Positions 1-9,396 of a DNA stretch of 64,000 nt are shown piece after piece (position 1 is the first letter of the stretch; every line of letters starts with the position of its first letter). The DNA is from Aerococcaceae bacterium zg-1292 (GTDB lineage Bacteria; Bacillota; Bacilli; Lactobacillales; Aerococcaceae), in NCBI GenBank assembly GCA_016126655.1, contig CP065955.1:1471001-1535000 (forward strand), in the 5' to 3' direction. Below the pieces are notes generated by a model. The model saw only the letters and a program-made list of their open reading frames with translations. It made no database searches and had not been told where the DNA came from. Made by a program: the position numbers and the translations under genes.

Positions 1-317
1 TGCGGTCCAATAAACTTAATGCCATGTTCTTGACACAAGCGTGCAAAATCAGGATTTTCAGATAAGAAGCCAAACCCTGGATGAATCGCATCCGCACCAA
101 TATTTATTGCTGCCGTTACAATACTCTCCTTGTTCAAGTAGCTATTGCGTATTGGACCTTCACCAATACAAATACGTTGGTCTGCTAATTTGACATGTAA
201 ACTCTCTTGATCTTCTACTGAATAGATTGCGACACTACGAATTCCCATATTACGACACGCACGAATAATCCGGACTGCTATTTCACCACGATTAGCAATC
301 AAAACTTTTTTAATCAT
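1..317 (-). CDS. accC: Biotin carboxylase, N-terminal part (runs off the left edge)
   Basis: Only the first 105 or so codons are in the window. They read [17 protein letters not shown] and then an [10 protein letters not shown] segment, which are hallmarks of the biotin carboxylase N-terminal (pre-ATP-grasp) domain. The family carboxylates the biotin on BCCP using ATP and bicarbonate. It is the last visible gene of a leftward run and starts 33 bp after the BCCP gene. In pxp loci such accB/accC paralogues often sit next to the 5-oxoprolinase subunits, so this copy may serve that cluster rather than fatty acid synthesis. A pxpA gene might lie beyond the edge. Family assignment is firm; pathway assignment is inferred. 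Confidence 0.9.
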   Translation of the reverse strand, partial: MIKKVLIANRGEIAVRIIRACRNMGIRSVAIYSVEDQESLHVKLADQRICIGEGPIRNSYLNKESIVTAAINIGADAIHPGFGFLSENPDFARLCQEHGIKFIGP

Positions 318-350
318 ACACTATTCCTTCCTTATTCACCGACCAATTAC

Positions 351-779
351 TCATCGTTTTTTCACTCGAAATAGCGGTTGACCATACTCAACCTTTTGCT
401 CATTACTCACCAAAACAGCTTCAATTTCACAGTCATAGGGGCATTGTAATTCATTCATTAATTTCATCGCTTCAATAATACAAACGGTCTCGCCTTTTTT
501 TACTGCATCACCGGCGCGCACGTAAGCAGGAATATCTGGTCCAGAAGCCGAATAAAATGTACCCACAATGGGCGAAGTAATGTATAATTCATCATCGATA
601 TCTTCCACTTCAAAATCATCCATTACCGTAGCATCACTCTCCTTCGTGAATCCTACTGGTGCCCCTGCTTCTCCTTTACGGCTCATCGCGATTTTTACAT
701 CTCCATCTTCCATTGAAAATTCTAATAAAGACGAGGCTTCCACGATTTCTATTAATGCTTTAATTTTTTCTAAATCCAT
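351..779 (-). CDS. accB: Biotin carboxyl carrier protein (BCCP)
   Basis: This 142-residue protein ends in a biotinyl domain. The motif EAMKLMNE places the biotin-accepting lysine at about residue 106, and SPIVGTFY begins the lipoyl/biotinyl fold near residue 69. The first 40 residues match the N-terminal segment of AccB proteins, and residues 40-60 are an acidic linker. It lies between pxpC (40 bp upstream) and biotin carboxylase (33 bp downstream) on the same strand, so the genes are probably co-transcribed. BCCP carries carboxybiotin between biotin carboxylase and a carboxyltransferase. Confidence 0.92.
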   Translation of the reverse strand: MDLEKIKALIEIVEASSLLEFSMEDGDVKIAMSRKGEAGAPVGFTKESDATVMDDFEVEDIDDELYITSPIVGTFYSASGPDIPAYVRAGDAVKKGETVCIIEAMKLMNELQCPYDCEIEAVLVSNEQKVEYGQPLFRVKKR

Positions 780-818
780 CTTTCGTCTCCTTCTTATAAT
801 TCGACTCGATTGAGTTTC

Positions 819-1835
819 CTATTTTACTTGCGGATTAAATAATGTCGCAACACGTTTGGCTACTTGACGCACATCTAACACTTCTTTACTCGGCTGATGA
901 ATGCGTTCACGCATACGATTAAATTCTTTTTGCTCATCAAGTAAAAGTTTTTGCGCTTGCTCAATCGTAATGGCCACAAAGCGTACTTTATGATCTGTTT
1001 TACGTTGAACTAATTTTGGAATATCCACCGATGCAATGGTCGCAATTTTTGTATAGCCTCCCGTCGTTTGCCGGTCGGCTAACAATACAATCGGTTTGCC
1101 ATGCGCTGGTACTTGAATCGCACCAAAGGCAATGCCTTCCGATATAATATCTGCCGTTTCTTTGTGCGCGATATAGGGTCCTTCGAGCCGGAAGCCCATG
1201 CGGTCAGCATCACTTGTAACTATATATTCTTCTGATAGAAAAGTTTGACGACCTTCTCTTGTAAAATAGTTGTCTTGGGGGCCCATGACAACGCGAATCA
1301 CTGCTTCTTCTTGGTTAAACTCATCCATATCCAATGTCCGTGATAAGAAATACGGCAAATAACGACGCTTAATACGAAAACCAATAAAATCGTCTTCTTT
1401 TAGACGCCGCCCCTTAAAGCCGCCAATTTCACATTTTGTATTGGTCGAACGACTGCCCATCACTACTGGAATACTTAAATAACTTGAAAAGGCAATATAA
1501 CCGCGTGTACCAGTTCGTGCTCCTTGAAAAGACAATACGTCCCCTTTATGCATATAGATGGCCGTGTACATCGCAGCTGGCTCATCATTTATTAAAGGTT
1601 GGAAATCACCACCAGTAATCGCAATAATCGTCTCAGCGGTAAATTCCAACGTTGGGCCTGTTAAGGTAAATTCTAATACTGCTTCATTTTCAGGATTATC
1701 AATCAATAAATTTGCAATTTTAAACGAGCGAACATCCATGACACCTGATACACCAAAACCTTGACTTTGATAACCGACACGTCCTAAATCTTGTACAGTT
1801 GTATACAATCCAGGCTTTAAAATTCGAATACCCAT
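819..1835 (-). CDS. pxpC: 5-oxoprolinase subunit PxpC (biotin-dependent carboxyltransferase family)
   Basis: A 338-residue protein with the KipA/PxpC (AHS2) layout: an N-terminal TVQDLGRVGYQSQGFGVSG motif, a central GPQDNYF segment, and a C-terminal GKPIVLLADRQTTGGY motif. PxpC is thought to form the ATP-dependent 5-oxoprolinase with PxpA and PxpB, opening 5-oxoproline to glutamate. It begins 2 bp after pxpB ends, so the two are translationally close. PxpA (LamB/YcsF family) is not in the window and may lie further left. Length and motifs are typical, with no sign of damage. Confidence 0.9.
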   Translation of the reverse strand: MGIRILKPGLYTTVQDLGRVGYQSQGFGVSGVMDVRSFKIANLLIDNPENEAVLEFTLTGPTLEFTAETIIAITGGDFQPLINDEPAAMYTAIYMHKGDVLSFQGARTGTRGYIAFSSYLSIPVVMGSRSTNTKCEIGGFKGRRLKEDDFIGFRIKRRYLPYFLSRTLDMDEFNQEEAVIRVVMGPQDNYFTREGRQTFLSEEYIVTSDADRMGFRLEGPYIAHKETADIISEGIAFGAIQVPAHGKPIVLLADRQTTGGYTKIATIASVDIPKLVQRKTDHKVRFVAITIEQAQKLLLDEQKEFNRMRERIHQPSKEVLDVRQVAKRVATLFNPQVK

Positions 1836-1837
1836 CT

Positions 1838-2566
1838 TTAAGCCTCCTCTTCAATCACTTGATATTCATACATCCCATCAGCAACTGCTTGTTCAATCCG
1901 CACAAACTCCTCTTTTGAAATCGGTACGAATCGAATATAATTTCCAGCCTCAAATAAAATGGGCACTCTTTGTGTCGAATCATACGTTTTAATGGGAGTT
2001 CGCCCAATTAATTGCCAACCACCAGGTGAGGTCAGTGGATAAATACCTGTTTGCGAACCGCCGATACCAACACTACCTGCTGGAATAGCCAAACGTGGAT
2101 TAGCTAGACGTGGTGTATGAAGTCGTTCATCAAATCCACCTAAATATGAAAATCCAGGTAAAAAACCGAGCATATAAATTAAATAATCCGGTTGTGTATG
2201 TAATGAAATCACTTCATCGATACTCAATTTAGCATTTTCGGCAACAAATACTAAATCCGGTCCATACTCCCCTCCATAACAAACTGGGATTTGATAAATA
2301 CGTTTGACGCACTTGGTATTTGATAATTCTACCTTAAGAAGCGTTTCAACTTTTTTTACGAGTGATTGATAACGAATAACCCGTGGGTCATAGTGCACTA
2401 AAACCGAGCAAAAAGCAGGAATTAGGTCAATGACACCTTCAATACGCTGCTCTTTTATTAATTGAACAAAGGCTGTAATCCGACGATTAATTTCAGGATT
2501 AATCGTCTCTTCCCAAGAAATTAAAATCGCCGCGTCTCCTTGTGTTTGAATTGTTACATTTTCCAT
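1838..2566 (-). CDS. pxpB: 5-oxoprolinase subunit PxpB (KipI family)
   Basis: A 242-residue KipI/PxpB (AHS1) family protein. The diagnostic blocks are LGFLPGFSYLGG near residue 133, the proline/glycine-rich stretch IPAGSVGIGGSQTGIYP, and SPGGWQLIGRTP. It is the second gene of the leftward pxp operon, 67 bp downstream of the Nramp-like transporter and 2 bp upstream of pxpC. In Bacillus subtilis KipI also binds sensor kinase KinA, but in non-sporulating lactic-type bacteria the 5-oxoprolinase role is the better reading. Confidence 0.9.
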   Translation of the reverse strand: MENVTIQTQGDAAILISWEETINPEINRRITAFVQLIKEQRIEGVIDLIPAFCSVLVHYDPRVIRYQSLVKKVETLLKVELSNTKCVKRIYQIPVCYGGEYGPDLVFVAENAKLSIDEVISLHTQPDYLIYMLGFLPGFSYLGGFDERLHTPRLANPRLAIPAGSVGIGGSQTGIYPLTSPGGWQLIGRTPIKTYDSTQRVPILFEAGNYIRFVPISKEEFVRIEQAVADGMYEYQVIEEEA

Positions 2567-2633
2567 AATTTCTCCTTACTAACGATTTTTGATAATTATT
2601 AATTTTTTGACGAATTAGTCAATGTATTCTGGT

Positions 2634-3836
2634 TTATTGAAATAACTGGGTTAGATTGCCTAGTGATTGAATGCCAATATACGCTGTCAGCAATACAACA
2701 ATGATTCCAGCAGCTAATAACCAGGTCGGGTGATGATAATCGTCCCCCATAATGTCACTGCGTTGTGATGCTACCAAACAAATGCTCAATGTTATTGGCA
2801 AAATTAATCCATTGAGTGAGCCAGCAATCACTAATAATGACGCTGGATTCCCTAGTAATGCCATCACAACCGTCGAAATAGCAATAAAACTGATGATGAC
2901 CCATTTTTCATAAATAGCAACGGGATGACTAATCGTCTTTAAAAAAGAAACGGACGTGTATGCTGCGCCGATAATGGACGAAATAGCCGCTGATAATAGC
3001 ACTAAACCAAAAAATCGGTACCCCAATGTGCCGCCCCCTTGTCGAAAAGCATCCGCCGCAGGATTTGAGACATCTAAAGTGACCCCTTTTACAACAACCC
3101 CTAGAATCGCTAAAAATAAGAAGAGTCGTACGATGGAGGCAATGCCAATCCCCATCAAAGAACTTTGTGTAATCTGTGATAGATTTTCTTTTTTCGTAAT
3201 GCCTGCATCAATCAAACGATGCGCACCTGCAAATGTAATATAGCCACCAACTGTGCCACCTAAAAGAGTTAAAATCGCTGGAAATAAGCGCGTTGTTGGG
3301 GCACTTGGTAAAACTGTTTCTCTTATCGCCATCCCCATCGGGGGTTGTACAATTAAAATAACGATAAAAATAACGATAATCATTAAACCGCCTAATACTT
3401 TTGTAAGGTTATCCATAACATGTATGGCATTTTTTAAGAGAAACACGAGTATCGCTATCCCACCAGCTAAGAAATATCCTAATATGGTTGGAATCCCTAG
3501 TAAAGTATTGAAACCCAGAGCGGCGCCACCAACATTTCCAATATTAAAGACCAGCCCACCTAATACGACTAAAAAAGCGACAAAATGCCCTAAACCGGGC
3601 AAAAGTCGATTACCTATATCTTGCCCACGCAAACCGCTCACACCAAGCACGCGCCAAACGTTTAATTGCACAATAATTGCTAACACAATGGTAGATAAAA
3701 TAACAAAGCCAAAACTACCTTGTAAATCGCTCGTGAACTTGGCGCTTTGCGTGAGAAAACCAGGGCCAATCGCTGAAGTTGCCATAATAAAGGCTGCACC
3801 GATTAAAGTGCTTGTATTCTTTTTCTTTTTTTCCAT
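2634..3836 (-). CDS. Nramp-family (YcsG-like) transporter
   Basis: A 400-residue integral membrane protein with about 11 hydrophobic segments. The N-terminal GAAFIMATSAIGPGFLTQ motif and TM6-like GGTVGGYITFAGAHRL segment match the YcsG branch of the Nramp superfamily. That branch lacks the DPGN and MPH metal-binding motifs of true MntH proteins, so metal transport should not be assumed. YcsG homologues accompany pxpABC in many Firmicutes, which suggests uptake of 5-oxoproline or a related organic substrate; this is inference from context. It is the first gene of the leftward operon. Confidence 0.82.
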   Translation of the reverse strand: MEKKKKNTSTLIGAAFIMATSAIGPGFLTQSAKFTSDLQGSFGFVILSTIVLAIIVQLNVWRVLGVSGLRGQDIGNRLLPGLGHFVAFLVVLGGLVFNIGNVGGAALGFNTLLGIPTILGYFLAGGIAILVFLLKNAIHVMDNLTKVLGGLMIIVIFIVILIVQPPMGMAIRETVLPSAPTTRLFPAILTLLGGTVGGYITFAGAHRLIDAGITKKENLSQITQSSLMGIGIASIVRLFLFLAILGVVVKGVTLDVSNPAADAFRQGGGTLGYRFFGLVLLSAAISSIIGAAYTSVSFLKTISHPVAIYEKWVIISFIAISTVVMALLGNPASLLVIAGSLNGLILPITLSICLVASQRSDIMGDDYHHPTWLLAAGIIVVLLTAYIGIQSLGNLTQLFQ

Positions 3837-3876
3837 AGTACATCTTCCTTGAATAATTGTTTAACTTATGGCCACC

Positions 3877-3940
3877 AATGCCGCTTGAGTCGAATCATTA
3901 GTAAAAAGTTCGTAAAATTGATGTCAAGCCAACCCTGGCA
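3877..3940 (+). repeat. Short decayed copy of the dispersed intergenic repeat
   Basis: The stretch contains CTTGAGTCGAATCATTAG and then GATGTCAAGCCAACCC. These resemble the CTTGAACCACTGGAGC and GATGTCAAGCCAACCC blocks of the full copy at 60603-60710. The central stem is missing, so the copy is shortened. It lies in the 5' leader region of the pxp operon. Confidence 0.45.
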
Positions 3941-4035
3941 AGCTACTTTATTTCGATTATAAAGGTAGATAAATTTTTAGTCAATTTTAATATCACTTGC
4001 GATGTTAGAAAATGTTACACGATGTCCTATTGTGA

Positions 4036-4092
4036 ATTACTAAAAAAAGTTTTGAATACTCTTGTGTTGAGATTCAAAACTTTTTTAGTAAT
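4036..4092. terminator. Long AT-rich inverted repeat in a divergent intergenic region
   Basis: Arms 4036-4057 and 4072-4092 are complementary over about 21 bp with one unpaired A, around a 14-base loop. Both sides supply T-runs, so it looks like a bidirectional rho-independent terminator. The flanking genes diverge, so no current transcript obviously ends here. It may be left from a lost gene or act as an insulator or leader structure. The rest of 3837-4272 holds only the decayed repeat and the two promoter regions. Confidence 0.5.
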
Positions 4093-4272
4093 ATAGCTAG
4101 TTGTAATTTAAGCTGTTTATCAAGGGTTAACTGTCAAAATAAATACCAAATTTTAAGTGATTGTTTCTGTTGTTGGTTATAGTGGTGAAATTGAAGGTTA
4201 GAGAAAAATCTTAGTGTAAAAAATCTTATTATATATTATAATTAAGCTAATATATAATTAGGTGGTGAAGAA

Positions 4273-5269
4273 ATGGATCGCGTTCTACAGCCGCATTTCA
4301 AAGAACAACTAAAAAATTCTGTTTTCCATGGATTTATTGATTCTAAAGAGTTTTTTTCTGGAGTCTATGCACCAAAATTAATTCTTAATAAACCCGATGA
4401 AGGACAGTATGTCTTAACTTCAATACAAGATGAATTGAACAAATGCTTATCATTCAGCTTTTCTGTAGCTTTTATATCTCAAGCTGGCATCGCCATGTTA
4501 AAAACTCAATTATCTGACTTATATGATAAAAATGTAAAAGGGAAAATATTAATTTCTCCATATCTAGGTTTTAATGACCCAAATGCAATGAGAGAGTTAC
4601 TAAAATTAAAAAATGTAGAAGTTAGAATTACTAAGAAAGAAAAAAATATGCATTCTAAATGCTATATTTTTAATCATGGTTTAGAACAAGTGGCAATTAT
4701 TGGAAGCTCAAATTTAACTCACACAGCATTAAAAGTTAATCATGAATGGAATATCAAATTAACTTCTTCTCAACACGGCGATTTTTTAAATCAAACTCAG
4801 GTTGAATTTAGTTCCCTATGGGAAGATTCTCTTGTTTTAAATGAAGAACTCATCAAAAATTATTCGGACTTTAGAACCAAAACTATTACAATTAAACAAA
4901 CTGATTTAATTTTAGAATCATCCGCGACATATGGTACTACAATACAGCCAAATGCAATGCAAAAAAAAGCATTAGAAGGAATTCGCGAAAAAAGGAATAA
5001 GGGAGCAAAGCGCGCACTAATTATTAGCGCAACCGGTACTGGAAAAACATATCTATCAGCATTTGATGTGAAAGAGTTCCAACCAAAAAAATTTCTCTTT
5101 ATTGTACATAGAGAACAAATATTACGGAAAGCCAAGTCAGACTATAAAAAAATTCTAAATTTTTCAGAAAATGAAGCCATCATTTATAAATCTGGAGATA
5201 CCATTACTAATGCTAAATATATCTTTACAACCATCCAAACTCTTTCAAAAGATAATAATTTACATACAA
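4273..5269 (+). pseudogene. PLD-nuclease / SF2 helicase / DUF3427 gene, 5' fragment (IS-interrupted)
   Basis: This part encodes about 332 residues before the insertion. Residues 40-175 form a phospholipase-D-like nuclease domain, with an HSKCYIF (HxK) motif and a following IGSSNLT stretch. A superfamily 2 helicase domain starts near residue 225, with Walker A in SATGTGKTYL. The frame resumes exactly at 7030 once the IS and one 6-bp target duplicate are removed: codon 333 reads ATC across the join and DEVH follows 11 codons later. The intact gene would encode 957 residues. The start follows an AGGTGGTG ribosome site. As found, the product lacks helicase motifs II-VI. Confidence 0.88.
5264..5269. 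repeat. Target site duplication, left copy (ATACAA)
   Basis: The six bases ATACAA directly precede the left end of the insertion sequence and recur immediately after the right end at 7024-7029. Deleting the element and one copy restores the helicase frame. Confidence 0.85.
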
Positions 5270-7023
5270 CCCAAACTCCCGTACCATTATACCTAGCTAA
5301 CGGATACTGAAAGAAGGATGCAAAATACCTAGGCGTTCAAAAATCTTTGCTTGTTTATTCGTTACCTCTGCCAGCGTGTAGTTTCCACCACCATCGATAT
5401 ATGTATACACGCTCTTAATTTCTTCCAGTAAGTCTTTAAGAGTGTATTTTTCATCTAATTTTGTTCCCCGCATCTGCTCTCTCAGGTAAGACTCTACGAC
5501 TACCGTTAAATACTGTACAAACATTTTCCCCTCTGTCGTCTCTTGCCCATGAGTTCTCAACCGTCTCATCTCTAAATCATTCTTTAATGTTTGAAACTTC
5601 TTCTCAACTATATCCTTGTCTCGATATATCCGTAAACATTCTTGTGAACTTTGATTACTGTTGGATAATAGTACAAATGTGCCCATTGTCGCAATGCGTT
5701 TTTTGATTACTTCTGTATTTAAAGAATACCGGTTATCCTCTGGATTTAAAGTCACATACGTCATCAATCCTCGATTATTACTTTCGATTTCTTTTCTACT
5801 TTTTTCATCTTCATTCAATAAAGTTAATAATTCATCTAAGTCCTCCATCAATTTTGTTTTTTGCTGGTATTGTTGAAATTCATCATGATAAACATGCACA
5901 GTTACTGGATAATGACTCGTTTCGGAAGCTCTAAAATGACTAATTTTCTCTGAACCAATATAGAGTTTTTCTTTCGTTGAATAATGTTCAATTTCTTTTA
6001 TTTCTGGCAGTAATCGTTCAATCACTTCATCAATATATTTCACTCCACGCTTTCCACCTGCTACAAATTCAACACCTTCTTCACACAACATTTGGATATT
6101 TCGTTCTTTATAAAACCCTCTGTCTAATACCAATTTTTTCATTTTCTGTGGAAACTCATCCAATAAACTTAATAATGTCTCAATGGTTTTAGAGTCGACA
6201 ATATTCCCTGGAAGCAGGCGATACATTACTGGTATCCGGCTTGTTTCCCCTACAACTAGTCCTAAATTCACTTGCTTTAATTTATCATCTTCTTTGTTAT
6301 AACCGTATTTTGCATAATCTATATCTGAATATGTCGAAATGGATGTTGTATCAAATACCCAATATTCTTCATTTATATATCGTTGTTGTTGCGCATGAAA
6401 GAACCGTTGCTTATCATCTTCACTGATTGTAGCGAATAGTTCACTGACACGCTTTGAACTAAGGTCTTTGGTTAACTCTGTTTCTACTTTTGTTTGCCAC
6501 TGGTCGAATTCTCTAATGGAATTCCCTGGTTCTAGAATCAAATATTGCATAAGCGTTAATAACTCGAGATAGCTGTCTGGAAAGATTTCTTTTAAATCAC
6601 TCAATACACCCATTTTTTTCGCTAATTCCGTCAATAAATAAGTTGCTCCGTAAGACTTAATTGAACGGACGCCACCTGTTTTTTTCTCGTCATTCTTTTC
6701 AACATGTTTAGGTTTTCTCCCTCTTGGTTGAGTTGGAACAATCGCACCCGTTACTGGGTCAATTTTTCCAATCAACTTACGCTTTGGTCGCGCTTGTTTC
6801 TTTTCTTTATCATAATATGAGGTTGATTCATAAACATACTTAGTTCCATTTTTATGTGTGTAGATAACTTGTGACATGGTAAGCCTCCAATAATTGATAT
6901 AGGTACAATTTATTTTACCATTATACCTATAAAATAGCAATAGAAAACACCGAAAAAATACTAGTATTATCAGTTTTTTCGGTGTAAATGTTTTTTTAGT
7001 ATAATTTAATTCGGGAGTTGGGG
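5270..7023 (-). mobile_element. IS1634-like insertion sequence, complete, 1754 bp
   Basis: The ends are CCCAAACTCCCG on the left and, read inward, CCCCAACTCCCG on the right: 11 of 12 terminal bases match. The element carries one transposase gene on the minus strand and is flanked by ATACAA duplicates. The ends, the 6-bp duplication and the single long DDE transposase fit the IS1634 (IS4-related) family. The transposase frame is open throughout, and the perfect target duplicates suggest a recent insertion. Confidence 0.85.
5297..6877 (-). CDS. IS1634-family DDE transposase
   Basis: A 526-residue transposase when started at MSQVIYTHKNGTK, which has a GGAGG site 8 bases upstream; an in-frame ATG at 6940 lacks a good ribosome site. 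Likely catalytic residues are the aspartates in VFDTTSIS and KKLVLDRGFY and the glutamate in RDKDIVEKKFQTLK (the YREK-like block). The N-terminal 50 residues are basic with an RKLIGKIDP segment seen in this family. The frame is intact, so the element may still be mobile. Confidence 0.88.
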   Translation of the reverse strand: MSQVIYTHKNGTKYVYESTSYYDKEKKQARPKRKLIGKIDPVTGAIVPTQPRGRKPKHVEKNDEKKTGGVRSIKSYGATYLLTELAKKMGVLSDLKEIFPDSYLELLTLMQYLILEPGNSIREFDQWQTKVETELTKDLSSKRVSELFATISEDDKQRFFHAQQQRYINEEYWVFDTTSISTYSDIDYAKYGYNKEDDKLKQVNLGLVVGETSRIPVMYRLLPGNIVDSKTIETLLSLLDEFPQKMKKLVLDRGFYKERNIQMLCEEGVEFVAGGKRGVKYIDEVIERLLPEIKEIEHYSTKEKLYIGSEKISHFRASETSHYPVTVHVYHDEFQQYQQKTKLMEDLDELLTLLNEDEKSRKEIESNNRGLMTYVTLNPEDNRYSLNTEVIKKRIATMGTFVLLSNSNQSSQECLRIYRDKDIVEKKFQTLKNDLEMRRLRTHGQETTEGKMFVQYLTVVVESYLREQMRGTKLDEKYTLKDLLEEIKSVYTYIDGGGNYTLAEVTNKQAKIFERLGILHPSFSIR

Positions 7024-7029
7024 ATACAA
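7024..7029. repeat. Target site duplication, right copy (ATACAA)
   Basis: Right-hand copy of the ATACAA duplicate found at 5264-5269, immediately outside the GGGAGTTGGGG end of the element. Confidence 0.85.
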
Positions 7030-8906
7030 TCTCTCCAGAATCATTTGATTATATCCTGATAGACGAAGTTCATAAGGCCGGTGCCCCCTCCTATCAAAAA
7101 ATAATTAATTATTTTAAGCCAGAATTCTTACTCGGAATGACTGCAACTCCAGAAAGAACAGACGATTTTAATATTTATGAATTGTTCAATTATAATATAG
7201 CTTATGAAATCAGACTGCAAGCTGCGCTAAATGAAGAGATGTTATGTCCGTTCATGTACTATGGTGTGAAAGATGTCTATTTCAATGGAGAATTAATTAA
7301 TGAAAAAGCACATTTTTCAAAATTAATCGATGACATACGCGTGAGACATATTATTGATAAAATCGATTATTATTCAGTAACAGGTGTAAAAACAAAAGGA
7401 CTTATTTTTTGCTCGAATAAAAGAGAAGCTCATGAACTTTCTCTGCTATTAAATGAAAAAGGGAAAAAAACTGTGGCATTAACTGGAGAGGATTCTCAAG
7501 ATTATCGACAAAAAACTATACAATGCCTAGAAAATGGTGAAATTGAATATATTTTAACTATTGATATATTTAATGAAGGTATTGATATTCCGAGTATTAA
7601 TCAAGTTATTATGTTGAGAAATACAGAATCCAGTATTATATTTATTCAGCAATTAGGCCGTGGTTTAAGGAAACATCCAAGTAAAGAATTTGTTACAGTG
7701 ATTGATTTCATTGGAAATTATTCTAATAATTATTTGATACCTATTGCTTTATTCGGCGACAATTCTTTGAATAAAGACAATTACCGTAGAAAATTAACTA
7801 ATAGAAATCAAATTGCTGGTATTAGTACGATCAATTTTGAAGAAATAGCTTGTCAACAAATTTTTAACTCAATCAAAAACACCACATTATCTAGTATGGC
7901 AAATTTAAAAGAAAAATATTTTGAACTAAAAAACAGGCTCGGTCGTACACCTTACTTAACTGACTATATCGAACAGGATCAATTAGATCCGGTGGTTTTT
8001 TTTGAAAGATCTTTTAAGAATTATTCAGAGGTAATAGCAAAATTTAATAAAACAAAAAACTCATTCTCTATTCGAGAACAACAAATTTTAAATTTTCTTT
8101 CTATTGAACTATTAAATGGAAAAAGAATAGACGAATTATTATTACTAAAACTATTAGTTGAACATAACTCAGTTTCTCTCAACTCTTTTACAGAAATGTT
8201 ATTAGAATACGGAATAAAACCAACCAATAATAGAATTCAATCAATAATACGCGTATTATCGTTAGAATTTTTCCAAGAAGCCACAAAAAAAAGATACGGT
8301 AATTCCCTTGTTGTTTTAAAAAACAAAACATTTACATGGCATCCAGCTTTAAAAGAATTTTTTAAATCCGATGAATTTGTACACCTTATCAAAGATACTA
8401 TTACCGCTGGACTAATCAGGTCAAAAAAATATAATTTAAATTCTTTGACAATTGGTGAAAAATATTCACGTAAAGATGTTTGTAGACTCTTGTACTGGAA
8501 TAGCGATGAAAGTTCTACCATGTATGGATATAAAATTAAACACCAAACTTGTCCAATTTTTGTAACTTATCATAAAGATAATTCAATTAGCGAAACTACA
8601 CAATATCAAGATAGCTTTATTAATGAAAGTGTGTTTCACTGGTTTACTCGCAGTCGACGTACATTAAAATCCCATGAAGTACAAAATATTATCAATAGTG
8701 CCACATTAGGAATTGCGCTACATCTTTTTGTAAAAAAAGAAGATGGAGAAGGAACGGATTTTTATTATTTAGGCCCTGTTTCATATCAAAAAGGATCAGC
8801 TATAGAGACCAAGATGCCAAAAACAGAAGAGGATGTTGTAACTATGAACTTGTCATTGGCTGAAAAAACTCCATATTCATTGTATCAATATTTACTTTCC
8901 AATTAA
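7030..8906 (+). pseudogene. PLD-nuclease / SF2 helicase / DUF3427 gene, 3' fragment
   Basis: This is the rest of the gene begun at 4273. It opens with SPESFDYILIDEVHKAG (motif II, DEVH), then TATPER (motif III), a helicase C domain with TIDIFNEGIDIP (motif V) and QQLGRGLRK (motif VI), and about 380 C-terminal residues that fit DUF3427. An ATG at 7137 could begin a 589-residue protein, but it would lack the nuclease domain and motifs I-II, so activity is unlikely. It converges on the NUDIX gene through a shared terminator. PLD plus SF2 plus DUF3427 proteins often sit in defence islands; that role is inferred here. Confidence 0.85.
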
Positions 8907-8911
8907 TAAGT

Positions 8912-8945
8912 TACCGGAGTGACGTATTTCGTAATCACTCCGGTA
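8912..8945. terminator. Bidirectional terminator between the helicase and NUDIX genes
   Basis: A 10-bp perfect stem (TACCGGAGTG at 8912-8921 with CACTCCGGTA at 8936-8945) is followed on the plus strand by TAATTTTCT. It lies between two convergent genes. Confidence 0.8.
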
Positions 8946-8952
8946 TAATTTT

Positions 8953-9345
8953 CTATAAGTTATTCAATAACATTGTAGCAGCAGGTATATCTACTGGTGC
9001 CCACTCCACATCCATAACTTGATCCGTTGCTAGCCACTTAAATTGTGAATGTTCATTTAATGAAAAATTATCAGATAACATTTTTGCTCGATACGTCGAC
9101 ATCTCTACAATTCCAAATTCATATTCGTAACTTGCTGTATTAATATAACCTAATACTTCAATATCCAACTCAAGTTCTTCTTTTATTTCTCTTTTTAAAG
9201 CATCTTGATGAGTTTCTTCAGCTTCAATCTTTCCCCCAGGAAATTCCCACATTCCAGGTAATGTCATTGAATCACTACGTTGAACAGCTAATAATTTACC
9301 GTCTTTTATAATAGCTGCAGCTACAACTTTAATATTTTTTTTCAT
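8953..9345 (-). CDS. NUDIX hydrolase, MutT-like (deoxy)nucleoside triphosphate pyrophosphohydrolase
   Basis: This 130-residue protein carries a full Nudix box, from GGKIEAEET to REIKEELELD (about residues 37-58), with the catalytic REIKEEL helix. The leading KKNIKVVAAAIIKDGKLLAVQRS and PGMWEFPGG segments match MutT/NudG proteins that clean oxidised or damaged dNTPs. It faces the helicase gene tail-to-tail. NUDIX genes are found beside DUF3427 helicases elsewhere as I recall, so a joint role is possible but unproven. Its ATG follows a weak GGAG site. Confidence 0.85.
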   Translation of the reverse strand: MKKNIKVVAAAIIKDGKLLAVQRSDSMTLPGMWEFPGGKIEAEETHQDALKREIKEELELDIEVLGYINTASYEYEFGIVEMSTYRAKMLSDNFSLNEHSQFKWLATDQVMDVEWAPVDIPAATMLLNNL

Positions 9346-9396
9346 AATTATCCTCCACTTAACTTATTTTTCTAAATTTTATTCTTCTCTACTTCC

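Noticed and set aside
3253-3852. 199-codon frame on the plus strand
   Set aside because: It is the exact antisense of the Nramp-like transporter, with a Lys/Pro/Thr-rich composition typical of a shadow frame.
3837-4035. Riboswitch or T-box ahead of the pxp operon
   Set aside because: No T-box consensus or known aptamer core was found; only a decayed repeat and a distal hairpin are visible.
7137-8906. Independent 589-residue helicase gene starting at the ATG at 7137
   Set aside because: It begins within helicase motif III and lacks a ribosome site; it is the 3' part of the interrupted gene.
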